18,727 bases of DNA from Cladosporium sp. IMV 00045. Lineage: Eukaryota; Ascomycota; Dothideomycetes; Cladosporiales; Cladosporiaceae. Below the pieces are notes generated by a model. It was not told the origin of the DNA. It saw only the letters and a list, made by a program, of their open reading frames with translations, and did not search any database. Where the stretch lies: the NCBI GenBank assembly GCA_001931905.2, contig MSJI02000637.1, positions 1 through 18,727 of the forward strand, in the 5' to 3' direction. Both the position numbers and the translations under genes were made by a program. Shown piece by piece: positions 1-9,022 of the stretch (position 1 is its first letter; each line of letters begins with the position of its first letter).

Positions 1-2
1 TG

Positions 3-1049
3 CAACAACACCAGGACGAGCGTATGAAGCAAATGCCCGAGGTCGGCGCTAAGGTCGCCGAAGTCATCCAAGGCGTGACCGACATGGTGGAGGGGAGAAG
101 ATACCCGTTCATGATCTCCGTGGACGACCCATCAGGAAACTCGTTCTTCGAGCCCCGGCCAGGTGACGCTGCAGGCAAGTGGGCCAAGTCCGAGTACAAC
201 CGCACACCAGCACAGAACGCCGCGCTCGGCCTGGGCGACGATGTCCCTCAACCCAGCACCGGCGCCCCCGAGACCGAGATCAGACCCGAATACCGCGCCG
301 AAGGCCTCGTCGGCGCCGACTCATTACCCCAAGAGAGGCAAGCCAACAACGTCGACGCCGAAGACGAGATCGTCGAGAACCAAGTCTACTCTTTCCCCGC
401 CTCCTGCCCCGGCTGCACGCGCCCTTGCGCCACCAACATGAAGATGGTCAACATCCCCTACTTCAAGCAAGTGATCGTGATGAGCACCGTCTGCGACGAC
501 TGCGGCTACCGCTCGAACGAGGTCAAGACCGGCGGCGCCGTGCCCGACAAAGGCTCCCGGATCACGCTCGATGTCAAGACGCGCGAGGACCTCGCCCGCG
601 ACGTTCTCAAAAGCGAGTCCGCCGCCCTCTCCTGCCCGGAGCTGCAACTGCGCGTCGAGCCCGGCACCATGGGCGGCCGCTTCACGACCGTCGAGGGCAT
701 TCTCGAGAACATCAAGAAGGACCTGCGCGCGCAAGTCTTCGGTCTGGACGACGGCGACGCGCCCGTTGCCGACGACCAGGTGGGCGACAGCATGACGACC
801 GATTCCAAGCGCACTTGGGACCAGTTCTTCGCCAGCGTCGCCGAGGCGATTGAGGGCAAGAAGCCTTTCACGCTTGTCCTTGAGGACCCGCTCGCTGCCA
901 GCTACGTGCAGAGCTTCACGGCTCCTGAGCCCGACCCTCAGATCAAGGTCGAGGAGTATGAGCGCACGGAAGAAGAGAAGGATGACCTCGGTCTGAACGA
1001 TATGAAGGTCGAGGGTTACGAGGAGGAGGAGAAGAAGGAGAAGGCTTAA
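3..1049 (+). CDS. ZPR1: ZPR1 zinc-finger protein, C-terminal part (5' end outside window)
   Basis: ZPR1 is a conserved eukaryotic zinc-finger protein. It binds translation elongation factor eEF1A, acts as its folding chaperone, and moves between cytoplasm and nucleus. The reading frame is already open at base 3, ahead of the first ATG at 24, and that upstream stretch looks like ZPR1 too, so the gene begins left of the window. Residues here are counted from the ATG at 24. The second ZPR1 zinc finger is intact: C128-x2-C131-x25-C157-x2-C160, inside the family signature from SCPGCTRPC to VCDDCGYRSNEVK. It is followed by the conserved domain containing KGSRITL and GTMGGRFTTVEG. The first zinc finger must lie upstream. 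The protein ends in an acidic and lysine-rich tail, with stop TAA at 1047-1049. No intron is seen. It is convergent with the protease gene downstream. Identification is firm; only the 5' end is missing. Confidence 0.96.
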   Translation, partial: QQHQDERMKQMPEVGAKVAEVIQGVTDMVEGRRYPFMISVDDPSGNSFFEPRPGDAAGKWAKSEYNRTPAQNAALGLGDDVPQPSTGAPETEIRPEYRAEGLVGADSLPQERQANNVDAEDEIVENQVYSFPASCPGCTRPCATNMKMVNIPYFKQVIVMSTVCDDCGYRSNEVKTGGAVPDKGSRITLDVKTREDLARDVLKSESAALSCPELQLRVEPGTMGGRFTTVEGILENIKKDLRAQVFGLDDGDAPVADDQVGDSMTTDSKRTWDQFFASVAEAIEGKKPFTLVLEDPLAASYVQSFTAPEPDPQIKVEEYERTEEEKDDLGLNDMKVEGYEEEEKKEKA

Positions 1050-1553
1050 TCGGTTTTCCTCCCCTTTTTTTCCTTTTTGTCTCTTTTTGCATTTTGCATT
1101 TGAACGAAATAACAAACAAAAGTTTTACCACATAAACGAAGTAGAATGAAGCAATGATAATCTGATACATGCACCCCCTTTCCGATGCTCACTTTCATGC
1201 TGATCGCTCTTCTGTTTCATTTCACAAATCAAAGGTGGCATCAACGACGACTCCATTCACGCCACAATAATTGAAAGGACAAAGAAACATCTGGACTGAC
1301 ACAGTATGAAGGTTGAATTGACTCTTTTGATTTGATCCGGCTATCCGTCGAAAGTAGCGAAGCAAAACCCTTCCGTTTGCGAGCAGGCGGCGTGGGAACG
1401 CTATCTACATGCATGCTATGCACCCACCGATCTCTCTCGTGTTAAGAGCAACATGAAACAAAGCGATTTGAGCGCCAACATCACCATGACGGCTCCCATG
1501 TCTTCCAGAGACGTAAAGGAAGAGGAAAAGTAGAAGTGAAGGAGACAGACCAC
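1050..1553. other. Intergenic region between convergent ZPR1 and protease genes
   Basis: This holds the 3' flanks of two convergent genes. It is T-rich just after the ZPR1 stop and A-rich around 1100-1140, as expected of fungal 3' UTRs. The out-of-frame tail of the protease reading frame runs into it, to a stop at 1481. I see no other gene here. Confidence 0.6.
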
Positions 1554-3199
1554 TCAAGCCTTCTCAGCCAAGCCGAAAGTCTCGTTGCCGAAATCGAAAA
1601 CGGCGAAATACTGCTTGAGCAAAACGGCGCCGAAGATCTGCAAGCCCTGGCCGCTGTTGCCCTGTATGCCGCCGAAGCATGTGTTGCTGCCGACTTTGGC
1701 GTACTCGATGTCGGAGCCGTTGATGTGGGCCATGAAGCCGCTGCTTCCGATGGCAACGCCGAAGGATGGTACGTCGGCGTCGCACGGGTAGACGTAGCCG
1801 CCGGCTTTGGAAGACATGCTGGCGCCCCGATCTGGTTGTAGAAGGCTTCGGCGACTTCGTCATCAACCATGACGAGCGAGGTGCCCGTGTCGGCGATGGC
1901 GGGGCTGCCAGTGGAGCTTTGCACGTCGTTGCCGCCGATGCTGTAGGAGGATGATTCGAACTCCCACCAGCCGCGGCTCGAGTCGATCGGCGTTGTGTGG
2001 AGTTCACCGCGGTATTTGGTGGTGTCGAGCTTGCCGAACTCATAGGTGCCGGAAGCGTCGATGTCGAGGTCGGCGGTGAAGACCTTCTCCTCGAGGTCGT
2101 CGACGACGTTCTCGAAGAATGTCTTCTGAGCTCTAGGCTGGACGGTGTTGATCTTGCCGAACGCAAGGCCGAGAAGGCCGTCGTTGTTCTCGTCGGCAGC
2201 GAACGCACTGGAAATAGCGGTGGCAATTTCGACGGCTTGCTTGGTTGCAGTGACGCCGCCAACATCGACTTGATCGTAGCCAACTGTGCCAGATGCACCG
2301 CTACCATCGCCGTATGAGATGTCCCAGTTGGCTCCCTCGTACTCCTCCCAGGTAGAGCTCTGGCTCGGGTCGAAGACAGAGTGCTCGCCTCTTTCGCTAG
2401 TAGAGAGGGCAGTGCTGAAGACCCAACTGTGAAATGTCATGTCAGTAGCTGGATTTAGCGAAGATTGGCGAAATACTTACAGATCAGCAGAGCCAGTGTC
2501 GAAGTTCAAATTCAGTTTCTGGCCACCAATGCTGACGGGCGACAGGTACTCGGACTCATTCTCCTCAGGATGAGCATTGACCTCACCATTGTCACCACCG
2601 CCACCACCGGCAGAAGCAGACGCCGAAGCAGTGGCAGCAGCCGTGGCCGAAAAGGAGACTCTGGTCGAAGTCGTGAAAGTGAGATCCGAAGAGAAGGCGT
2701 TCAAGTTGGTACTCTCAGCATCTGCAGGGTCTTCGCTAGGATAGGCAGGCGGGCTGTTGGTAGCGGTCGGCTGGGTCGCCATGCTGGTTTGAATGGTATA
2801 GGATCCAGAATCACTTCCATTATCAGAACCGGCTTCTCCGCTACCAGTGGAAGATCCGTAGCCGTCGTCTGAAGACCCATATCCGCTATCAGGAGAAGAG
2901 CCAGTCACGTCATCGGGGAAGCCAGAAGAATCACTCGCACCGTTGGGCCAATCGAGAGTGATGCTTCCGCCCAGGGGCAAAGAGATGCTCCAGTGGAACT
3001 TGTGAGCGATGCGAGTGAGCTCGGTAACCGGGTTACGGACATGACCACGATGTCCGTTAGCGAAAGACTTGAAGCTGTGCGTGTGTTTCTTGGTGGGTGC
3101 TTTGTCGAAGGAACCGTAAGAAGGAGCCGGGAGTGGAGCAGGAGCGGCAAGCGCGATGGCAGCCAGAGTGGCAATGAGCAGAACGAAAGCGCGAAACAT
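1554..3199 (-). CDS. Secreted pepsin-like aspartic protease (family A1) with a reading-frame break
   Basis: This is an A1-family aspartic endopeptidase of the aspergillopepsin/penicillopepsin type, predicted to be secreted. Start ATG is at 3199, chosen because it opens a clear signal peptide (MFRAFVLLIATLAAIALA). A propeptide-like stretch follows (about residues 40-70), then a long Ser/Gly/Asp/Ala-rich linker (about 88-215). Exon 1 is 3199-2481. A 54-nt intron (2480-2427, GTAAGT...CAG) splits the codon just after the first active site. Both catalytic aspartates are visible: D234 in FDTGSADLWVF and D419 in ADTGTSLV, spaced as in pepsins, with the flap motif SYGDGSG between them. After FYNQIG (codon G440 at 1828-1826) the pepsin homology moves to another frame. 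It runs from about 1826 to the stop at 1556-1554, with YVYPCD, NTCFGG and IFGAVLLKQYFAVFD. If translated as written, a 114-residue unrelated tail replaces the conserved end (stop at 1481, 554 aa total). With the break resolved the length would be about 529 aa. It is either a mutated allele or pseudogene, or a sequence error. Confidence 0.9.
2427..2480 (-). other. Intron of the aspartic protease gene (54 nt)
   Basis: The donor GTAAGT begins at 2480 and the acceptor ends in TTTCACAG at 2427, with a TACTGAC-like branch site close to the acceptor. Splicing joins ...DTGSAD-L to WVFS, rebuilding the standard fungal pepsin active-site sequence DTGSADLWVF, which fixes both ends. Confidence 0.93.
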
Positions 3200-4887
3200 C
3201 GTGGCGAGGTCGTGAAAGTCGTCGTTGTGTGACCGTCTTGATCTTGGGCAAAAGCGATGGGTAGCAGTCAATGCTATATGAAGTGAGAGTCGGGTGTGAA
3301 CGAAAGTGTGAAAGGTAGTCTGCCGGCCTGTCAAAGGCAAACGGCGTCAAGGAGCGACGAGAGAAAGAAAAGAGCGGGTGATTGAGTGAGGGAGAGTTTG
3401 CTGGGTGAGCAGCTAAGTGCTACACGACTGCCTTGCGAGCCGCGAGCCAAAGGAAGGTGGGTGGAGCGAAGGATAAAGAGAGTCGGATGGCGCAAGCGAA
3501 GGAAGATGTCGACTGCTGAAGAAGAAACGAAGGTGTTTCAGCGGAGGACATGTGTGTGAGTGAAACGTGAAGCCGGAGCATGCACTAGCCTGGCACCTGG
3601 AGACAAGGCAGGCCTGGGCGGCATTGGCACGTCTCTTGTTTGCCCACTAGTAGGGGTGAGGCACATACAAGCAGCAGACAAGCGAGACAAGTAACGATTG
3701 GCTTTTGATACTTGCATCTTCGAACACATCTCGCCCTTTCTTTTCCTCTATCATCAATAGAGAATGCCGCATGTTTGCTCGAACCCGACGTCGGCCTCGA
3801 CCGTGCCACCACACACACATACTCTCTTTCTTCCCTGTTCACCAAGAAACGTCCACAGTTGCCGACCCGCGCTGTCACGCTGGACGACAAAGAACTTGGC
3901 TCTTCTTGAAAAGATTACCAGTCTCCTTCAAGGACAACCAGGTCCCACCAGTCCGCGTGTCCCACCTGTCAAGCGCCTTTGTGAGATCAGTGGACATCCT
4001 GTACTGTATAGCGGCTTGGTACCGACCCATTTCAATATACAAGACGCAGATCAGCATCTCGCCCCACCCAATCACGGCAAACGGCAGCCGGTCGACAAGA
4101 CCTCATCAAATGCCCGCGGCAACAATCGCTACAGACTGCGGTTTCTGCGAAAGCACCTTCCCACACGCCTTATGGGGAGTCGAAGCGAGGTTCGACAGTC
4201 GAGGCGCGCCGTTTCAGCTTTAGCCTTTCACACGGCCCGCTGCACGGCCAGGACTGGATTGTGAAACAAGCCTTACGCCGCCCTAGATTGGCGACAGCGG
4301 CAGAGATGATTCGCTGGCGAAACCAAGTGATGTAGGAGCCGAGGACGCTTCTGCTGTGGACCGCGCCCGTTGTGTCTCGATCTCTATACCGCAAAACCTT
4401 CGTGCGAGGAAGGTTTGTGGACTCTGGGCTTTGTGTGAGGGCCTCTTTGGGCGAGATCTTTGCGCTTTCCCGTCGAGTGTGCGAGCCGCCGTGTGTGTGT
4501 CACGATCGCACTCTCCTTTGTCGGTTCGCTCACTTGTTCATCTACGACGATGAGCGGGTCGTTGGCAATATGAACGGATAGAAGAAGCCGAGGCTTGACT
4601 TCAATGACATGGGCCCGATCACGGTAAAGCTGGAAGTCTGCAGCCGCGATTTCCTCTTGAGAATAGAGACAAGATTCACTATGGACAAGGCCGGTCATGC
4701 ACGACATGTCGCATATCTGCCAAGCCGGCGGTCACCACCGCAAACACAAGAGACACAATGGTGATTCCACAGAGCGTGAAGAAGTCGTCTGATCATTACA
4801 TTGCTATAAGGAACTAAGGTATGTACACAGACCAACTGTCTAGCGCCAAGTCGCGTTTCAGAGTCCAACGTCGCCAGACCACCTCAT
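3200..4887. other. Intergenic region of about 1.7 kb upstream of the protease gene, no gene supported
   Basis: This holds the promoter of the protease gene on its left and the 3' flank of the alcohol dehydrogenase on its right. A TATA-like CATATAGC lies on the minus strand at about 3280-3273, roughly 75 bp upstream of the protease ATG. There is a short CA-rich run around 3810-3822. Several open frames of 60-172 codons overlap on both strands (the longest at 3705-4223, +). None shows a recognisable motif, and their overlap in many frames suggests chance. No tRNA fold was found. Confidence 0.5.
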
Positions 4888-6085
4888 CTACTTGGACGTG
4901 TCAAGGACGTAGCGGCCTGCGATCTTGCCCGCGTGCATCAGATCGTAAACCTTCTGGAGCTCGGAAAGCCCGACGGTCTTGAATGGGGAGTTGATCACGC
5001 CGCGGCGGAAGAATTCGAGCGCCTCGGCCGTGTCCTTGCGGTTGCCCACGTAAGATCCCTTGATGGTGACCATCTTGATGACGGATTCGAACACGGGAGC
5101 GCGCAGGTAGGCTCCGGCGGGGAGTCCGATGCAGACGACGGTGCCGCGTGGGCGGACGTACTGTTGCATTTCCGTTAGCGATGATCGACGAGTTGAACGA
5201 GTCCGTTTGATCTTACCTCTGCAGCCTGCTGGAACGGCTTCTCGTTCACAGCAACCAGGATGACCGCATGTGGGCCTTGCCCGTCCTCAGTAGCCTCCTG
5301 TACTCCCTTGATCACATTCTTACTGGTGGCAAAGTCGACAAAAGCGTCGGAGCCGAGCTGCTCAAGACACATCTTCTTCTTCTCGTCACCTGAATCGATA
5401 GCGATGACCCTCAAGCCCATGGCTTTGGCGTATTGCTGAGCGAGAGAACCGAGGCCACCACCAGCTCCAACGATGGCAACAGTTTGTCCTGGGCGTGCGC
5501 CAGACTCCTTGAGGCCCTTGTAAACGGTGATACCTGCGCACAATACTGGAGCAACTGCGTCAAGGGGAATGTCTTTGTGGAGGCGAGCTACATGGGCGGC
5601 CTTTGCAATGGCGTACTGCTGGAAGGTACCATCGACGGTGTAGCCAGAAAGAAGCGCCTTGCCACAGAGAGGCTCGTCTGCAAAGATTGTTAGTCTGGGT
5701 CCTCAAGAGAAGTCCGCACTTCTTTGAAGTGAAGCTTCTTTTCCTTTTGGAGGGTAGACTCACCAGACTGTTGGCAGAAGTCACAGGCCAAGCAGCTGCC
5801 ATTGATCCATTTGATGCCGGCATGGTCACCAACCTCAATGTCAGTCACCTGGTCTCCCTTCGCCACTACGATACCAGCGCCCTCGTGGCCACCAACAAGC
5901 GGGAGCTTAGTTGGCAGCGGCCAGTCTCCGTTGACAGCGTGCAAGTCCGTGTGGCACACGCCGGAGTACTTGACGTTGACGAGAACCTCGTCAGGGCCGG
6001 GCTTCTGCACTGGAATTTGCTTGTACTCGACTGGTCCGCCAGTCTTCTCAATAACTTGTGCCCATTGCTTCTCGGGGATAGACAT
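4888..6085 (-). CDS. Zinc-dependent alcohol dehydrogenase (yeast ADH1 type), three exons
   Basis: This is a cytosolic-type NAD+-dependent, zinc-containing alcohol dehydrogenase that interconverts ethanol and acetaldehyde. The exons are 6085-5764, 5677-5217 and 5160-4888. The introns are 86 nt (5763-5678, GTGAGT...GCAG) and 56 nt (5216-5161, GTAAGA...ACAG). Splicing gives 351 residues, the normal length for the yeast-type family. Catalytic zinc ligands are C44 (in GVCHTDLHA), H67 (in GGHEGAG) and C154 (in [11 protein letters not shown]). Structural zinc ligands are C98, C101, C104 and C112. The first intron lies between C104 and C112, so correct splicing is needed to complete that site. The Rossmann nucleotide-binding motif GAGGGLG is at 178-184. 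No targeting presequence is seen after the MSIPEKQ start, which favours a cytosolic enzyme. Which paralogue this is (ADH1-like, ADH3-like or another) cannot be decided here. Every key residue is present, so it should be functional. Confidence 0.96.
5161..5216 (-). other. Intron 2 of the alcohol dehydrogenase gene (56 nt)
   Basis: The donor GTAAGA begins at 5216 and the acceptor ...GCAACAG ends at 5161, with a CTAAC-type branch site (GCTAACGG) about 15 nt before the end. Splicing joins PFQQAAE to YVRPRGTVV, restoring the conserved ADH sequence in phase 0. Confidence 0.93.
5678..5763 (-). other. Intron 1 of the alcohol dehydrogenase gene (86 nt)
   Basis: The donor GTGAGT begins at 5763 and the acceptor ...CTTTGCAG ends at 5678; a CTAAC branch motif (GACTAACAA) lies just before the acceptor. 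It interrupts codon D109 between the third and fourth structural-zinc cysteines. Splicing rebuilds CQQSDEPLC. Confidence 0.93.
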
Positions 6086-7977
6086 GTTGATTGATGTTCG
6101 TTCTTTCGTGTGAGTTGGTCCTGGATAATATTCAAGGACTAGAAGAGTTCGTAAAGCTGATGTTCGACTTGAAGGACAAGCGATACCACAGGGCAGTCGA
6201 CCTTGTCTTTATGCCATTCGAGACACCTCTTCAGCTTGGGGATAACCCCACATCTCCCTCGTTCAAAAGGAGGGGAATCGCGGAGTCCGACCAATGGGTC
6301 TAATGTCTTGCCCTGCAGCCACAATCGATACGTCCAGCAGAAGCCGTCGTCCGGCACTAAGGAACCGCGTATTGCCATCATGGATCTCAGGGCCAGTCTA
6401 GAGCTCATGCAAGAGCTCCGGTATCCTGGAAGACGCGGCGATTCTCGGAGTGGATTTCGCCATGGCTCTGTCATTGTCTTCCTCCTCAAAGTCTCCACCG
6501 GCTTCGAATCTCCCTAACCACCGCCCCATAGTGTATGGCGAATCCTCGTTCATCCCTGTCAGAGAACCCAACAAGATGCATTCCTACTTGTGGGTCCTAA
6601 CAAAACAAAGTGCTGTAGCACGGAAGTCTGACGTCCAAAGCTGGGGAAAGAGCGCGCGGGGAACGGCAAGCCAACGGCAGCCCCACCAGAAAATGCTGGA
6701 GGGAGGAAGCGCTCGTGACCGGTGGACAGCAACACTGGGGTTACCAGCTCCTCTTTTCGAATCAATCGTGCTATTTCGGCCGCGTACTCCAAAAGCCTCT
6801 CTCCTCGTTGGAGCTTGTGGATCTTGGACCCTATCACCCGGAACAATGCACCCGAAGCTCAAAACCCCAGATGTGGCTTGACGAGCTCTGCCCGGCTTGA
6901 TTGGCGCCGGTCGAGCGCTGATTGTTTTGTGTTGAAGGGAGGATTTCGTTGAAAGAGCTCGCATCCTGAGTCCCGTCGAAAGAATCCTTCCGATGACTAT
7001 CCCGGCTGCAGTAGTGCTACTCACCCAGAACCTGGAGTAGCTCTGATGCTTGTCTTCTGGCAGCAAAGTCTTGCCAGATGGGGTAGTTGCGGAGGCAGCC
7101 GATCTCATGGGGACGTAGATGAGTGGACAGGCGATGTCCGTTTCGCCTTTGCTGGCGTTTGATGTGCGAGTTGAGGACCCCAGATAACCGCTAGCAGCTG
7201 ACTGCATCCCTTCGTGATGATAACATTGCCGCCCCGGTGTTGTGCCGTCTGCGGTCGAAAGGATGTTGATTGTTGTGTTCTTGAGTACCAGGTGCGCCGG
7301 ATGAGACTGGACTTCCATGGGTTTCGACAAGTGACAAGCCTGGGACACTTTGTCCGGAGTGCAAGGCGCTTAGAAGCTCGTTGGCAGCTTGCAGGAGTGT
7401 TCACAGATCATCTTCCGGTCCTCAAGCTTAAGATCCTCGCTCGCTTGTAGCAAGCTTGGTGTAATCATAAACACAGGACGCAGGGACGAAGCCTTGTTTG
7501 TTATGAGCTTTGCAGCAGGTTAGTCGACATACTATTCGTACATGTCGTTCGAGGGATAATGAGCGAGCCTGAAGCCGGTGCATGAAATTGAGGAAGAAGG
7601 GAGCCTGTAGAATTAGTAACAAGGAAAACCATAGGTAAGCTTCCAAAAATTACAGATCAAGAGCCTGCAAGCCAGCATCGCGTTTATCTATCCCAAGCAA
7701 CGAAGCACCTTGATGGCTATGACCAGCAAGTGAACAGAGCCTTTGGAGCTCGCGGGTGTATCTTTAGAACGACTCTACGAGGCAGTCTGGGCCTGCTTCT
7801 GGGAAAGCAGATGTTGTCATCAGTATTTGAGGCAATTAGATTTGTTGATGTACATTCACAAAGTACACTGTAATGCAGCTCTGATTGATATCGCTTGAAC
7901 GCCTTTGATCACGCTGAAGGGAGATTGGCAAGCAGTTGAGTCTTTCTCACAGCAGTAACCCGACACTCCACCAACAC
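6086..7977. other. Intergenic region of about 1.9 kb, no gene supported
   Basis: The left end is the promoter of the alcohol dehydrogenase. The rest has no recognisable gene. The longest open frame is 254 codons on - (7348-6584), rich in Ser, Thr, Arg and Ala, with no motif I know; it is discussed as a finding. A 72-codon frame on - (7646-7428) starts with a hydrophobic stretch that could pass for a signal peptide but has no other support. GAGCTC occurs twice, 12 bp apart, at 6401-6406 and 6413-6418. No tRNA or transposon ends were seen. Confidence 0.45.
6237..6295 (-). promoter_or_regulatory. Possible carbon/stress control elements upstream of the alcohol dehydrogenase
   Basis: About 150-210 bp upstream of the ADH start there is a cluster of short motifs. 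A perfect inverted repeat TGGGG-ATAA-CCCCA lies at 6237-6250. On the minus strand, GTGGGG at 6251-6246 fits the CreA/Mig1-type consensus SYGGRG. AGGGG at 6271-6275 fits the stress element STRE. A CCAAT pentamer lies at 6291-6295 on +. Fungal ADH genes are often under carbon repression, so the placement makes sense. Motifs this short occur often by chance, so this is inference only. Confidence 0.3.
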
Positions 7978-8433
7978 TCATTGAGACTTCTTTTCTTCTG
8001 TCGTCTGTTCCCCCATATACTCAGGATTGCCGAACAGGAAGTACGCGCGAACAGCAACCAGAGCAGCCATAGTGGTCATAGACGTATACAAAGCATCCGA
8101 TCTCAGGCCGCTGCCACCCTTGTAGTACTGAAAAGTAACGAGAGCTCCAATCGCTATTTCGACAGTCGCATAGGTCGTGTAGGTGTTCCTTCGAATGACC
8201 GGCGCGTCCTTGCCGTCAGGAAAGCTGAGTAATAGAGGAAGGGTGAGACCGGCGATGATGCAGCCACACCATTGGGTCAGAGCGCAGGCACCAGGCGTGA
8301 TGTCTTCGGATGATTCGAATAGCCACGTGAGGATGTATTCCGGTTCGAGGAACATGGGTACTACTGAGGCGAGGTTCAGGGTGGCCTCTCCTAGCAGCGC
8401 ATATCGAAACAAGCGGTAACCATCGATAGGCAT
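7978..8433 (-). CDS. Small four-helix integral membrane protein, function unknown
   Basis: This encodes a predicted 151-residue membrane protein. About four hydrophobic segments are visible: roughly residues 10-29, 48-70, 86-103 and 117-134. They are joined by short polar loops, followed by a charged tail ending EEKKSQ. I do not recognise a named family. The overall look is that of the small four-helix hypothetical proteins common in filamentous ascomycetes. The start at 8433 (MPIDGYRLFRYALL) was chosen because the helices begin just after it and the -3 base is A. The same frame stays open upstream to an ATG at 8973, but that extension looks non-coding and would reach within 49 bp of the divergent lipase start. 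No intron is apparent. It is divergently oriented to the DDHD lipase, with about 590 bp shared between the two starts. The reading frame is likely real; its role is unknown. Confidence 0.72.
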   Translation of the reverse strand: MPIDGYRLFRYALLGEATLNLASVVPMFLEPEYILTWLFESSEDITPGACALTQWCGCIIAGLTLPLLLSFPDGKDAPVIRRNTYTTYATVEIAIGALVTFQYYKGGSGLRSDALYTSMTTMAALVAVRAYFLFGNPEYMGEQTTEEKKSQ

Positions 8434-9022
8434 GATTTTTGATGTCCTTTCCGGTTGTGTAGATTGTTTCGATGTGTCGTCGGTCGCTTGATGAGCCGTT
8501 CTTCTGCCAATGAGAAATTTTCTTGATTCTTGGTTATCTCGCAAAAGGGAAAGGAGGTCAGCATCGCAGTACACATGCAAGGCAATTTCGGTGGGGCTGA
8601 TATCACATGAAAGACAGGTTTCCACAACGTCATCTTGCTTTGTATCAGTTACGCGAGTGGCTGTTTGTTTGTAATTTTCTCCTTCCGGTCCTCTTGAACA
8701 TCTTTTACTCTGGTGGGTGTACAGCAATGTATGGAGCGCCTTATTCACACACCAGCATATTTGGACCTGTCGGCATAAGGTACCGCGCAGCTGCTTTATC
8801 CAACGGGCGGCAGACACGATAGATTTGCCTGGCAGCCACGTCAACCTTGCAGTAGGGGCGAGCAGGCATCCGCTTCGCCCGCCAACGCATACATACAGTA
8901 CCATCACCAAAGTCCCTAAGATACTGGCCTCAGAACATGTCTTGATACCCAATCTCCGCACTATCACACACATCTTCCCGTGACTGGAAAACTAGCCACC
9001 AAGCGCGTCCGCCGCGGCCACC
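8434..9022. other. Divergent promoter region between the membrane protein and DDHD lipase genes
   Basis: This 589-bp region lies between two divergently read genes and must hold both promoters. The minus frame of the membrane protein remains open through most of it (to 8973), which I read as chance. The lipase start is preceded by GCGGCCACC, a near-ideal translation start context. I saw no clear TATA or CCAAT motif. Confidence 0.5.

Noticed and set aside
324..1115. A 263-codon open frame antisense to ZPR1
   Set aside because: It is the Leu/Val/Asp-rich mirror of GC-rich ZPR1 codons and shows no domain, while the opposite strand is clearly ZPR1.
1564..2307. A third open frame on the minus strand through the protease exon
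   Set aside because: Its translation is Arg/Ser/Pro-rich noise. The other two minus frames together carry all the pepsin motifs.
4188..4205. GGTTCGA-like element resembling a tRNA B box
   Set aside because: The CC expected after the loop is absent, and no acceptor or T-arm pairing could be built around it.
3705..4223. A 172-codon plus-strand frame in the protease upstream region
   Set aside because: It has no motif and overlaps several other open frames in both directions, as expected from stop-poor sequence.
6497..6516. CTTCGAATC resembling a tRNA T-loop
   Set aside because: The flanking bases do not pair as a T-stem and no cloverleaf fits.
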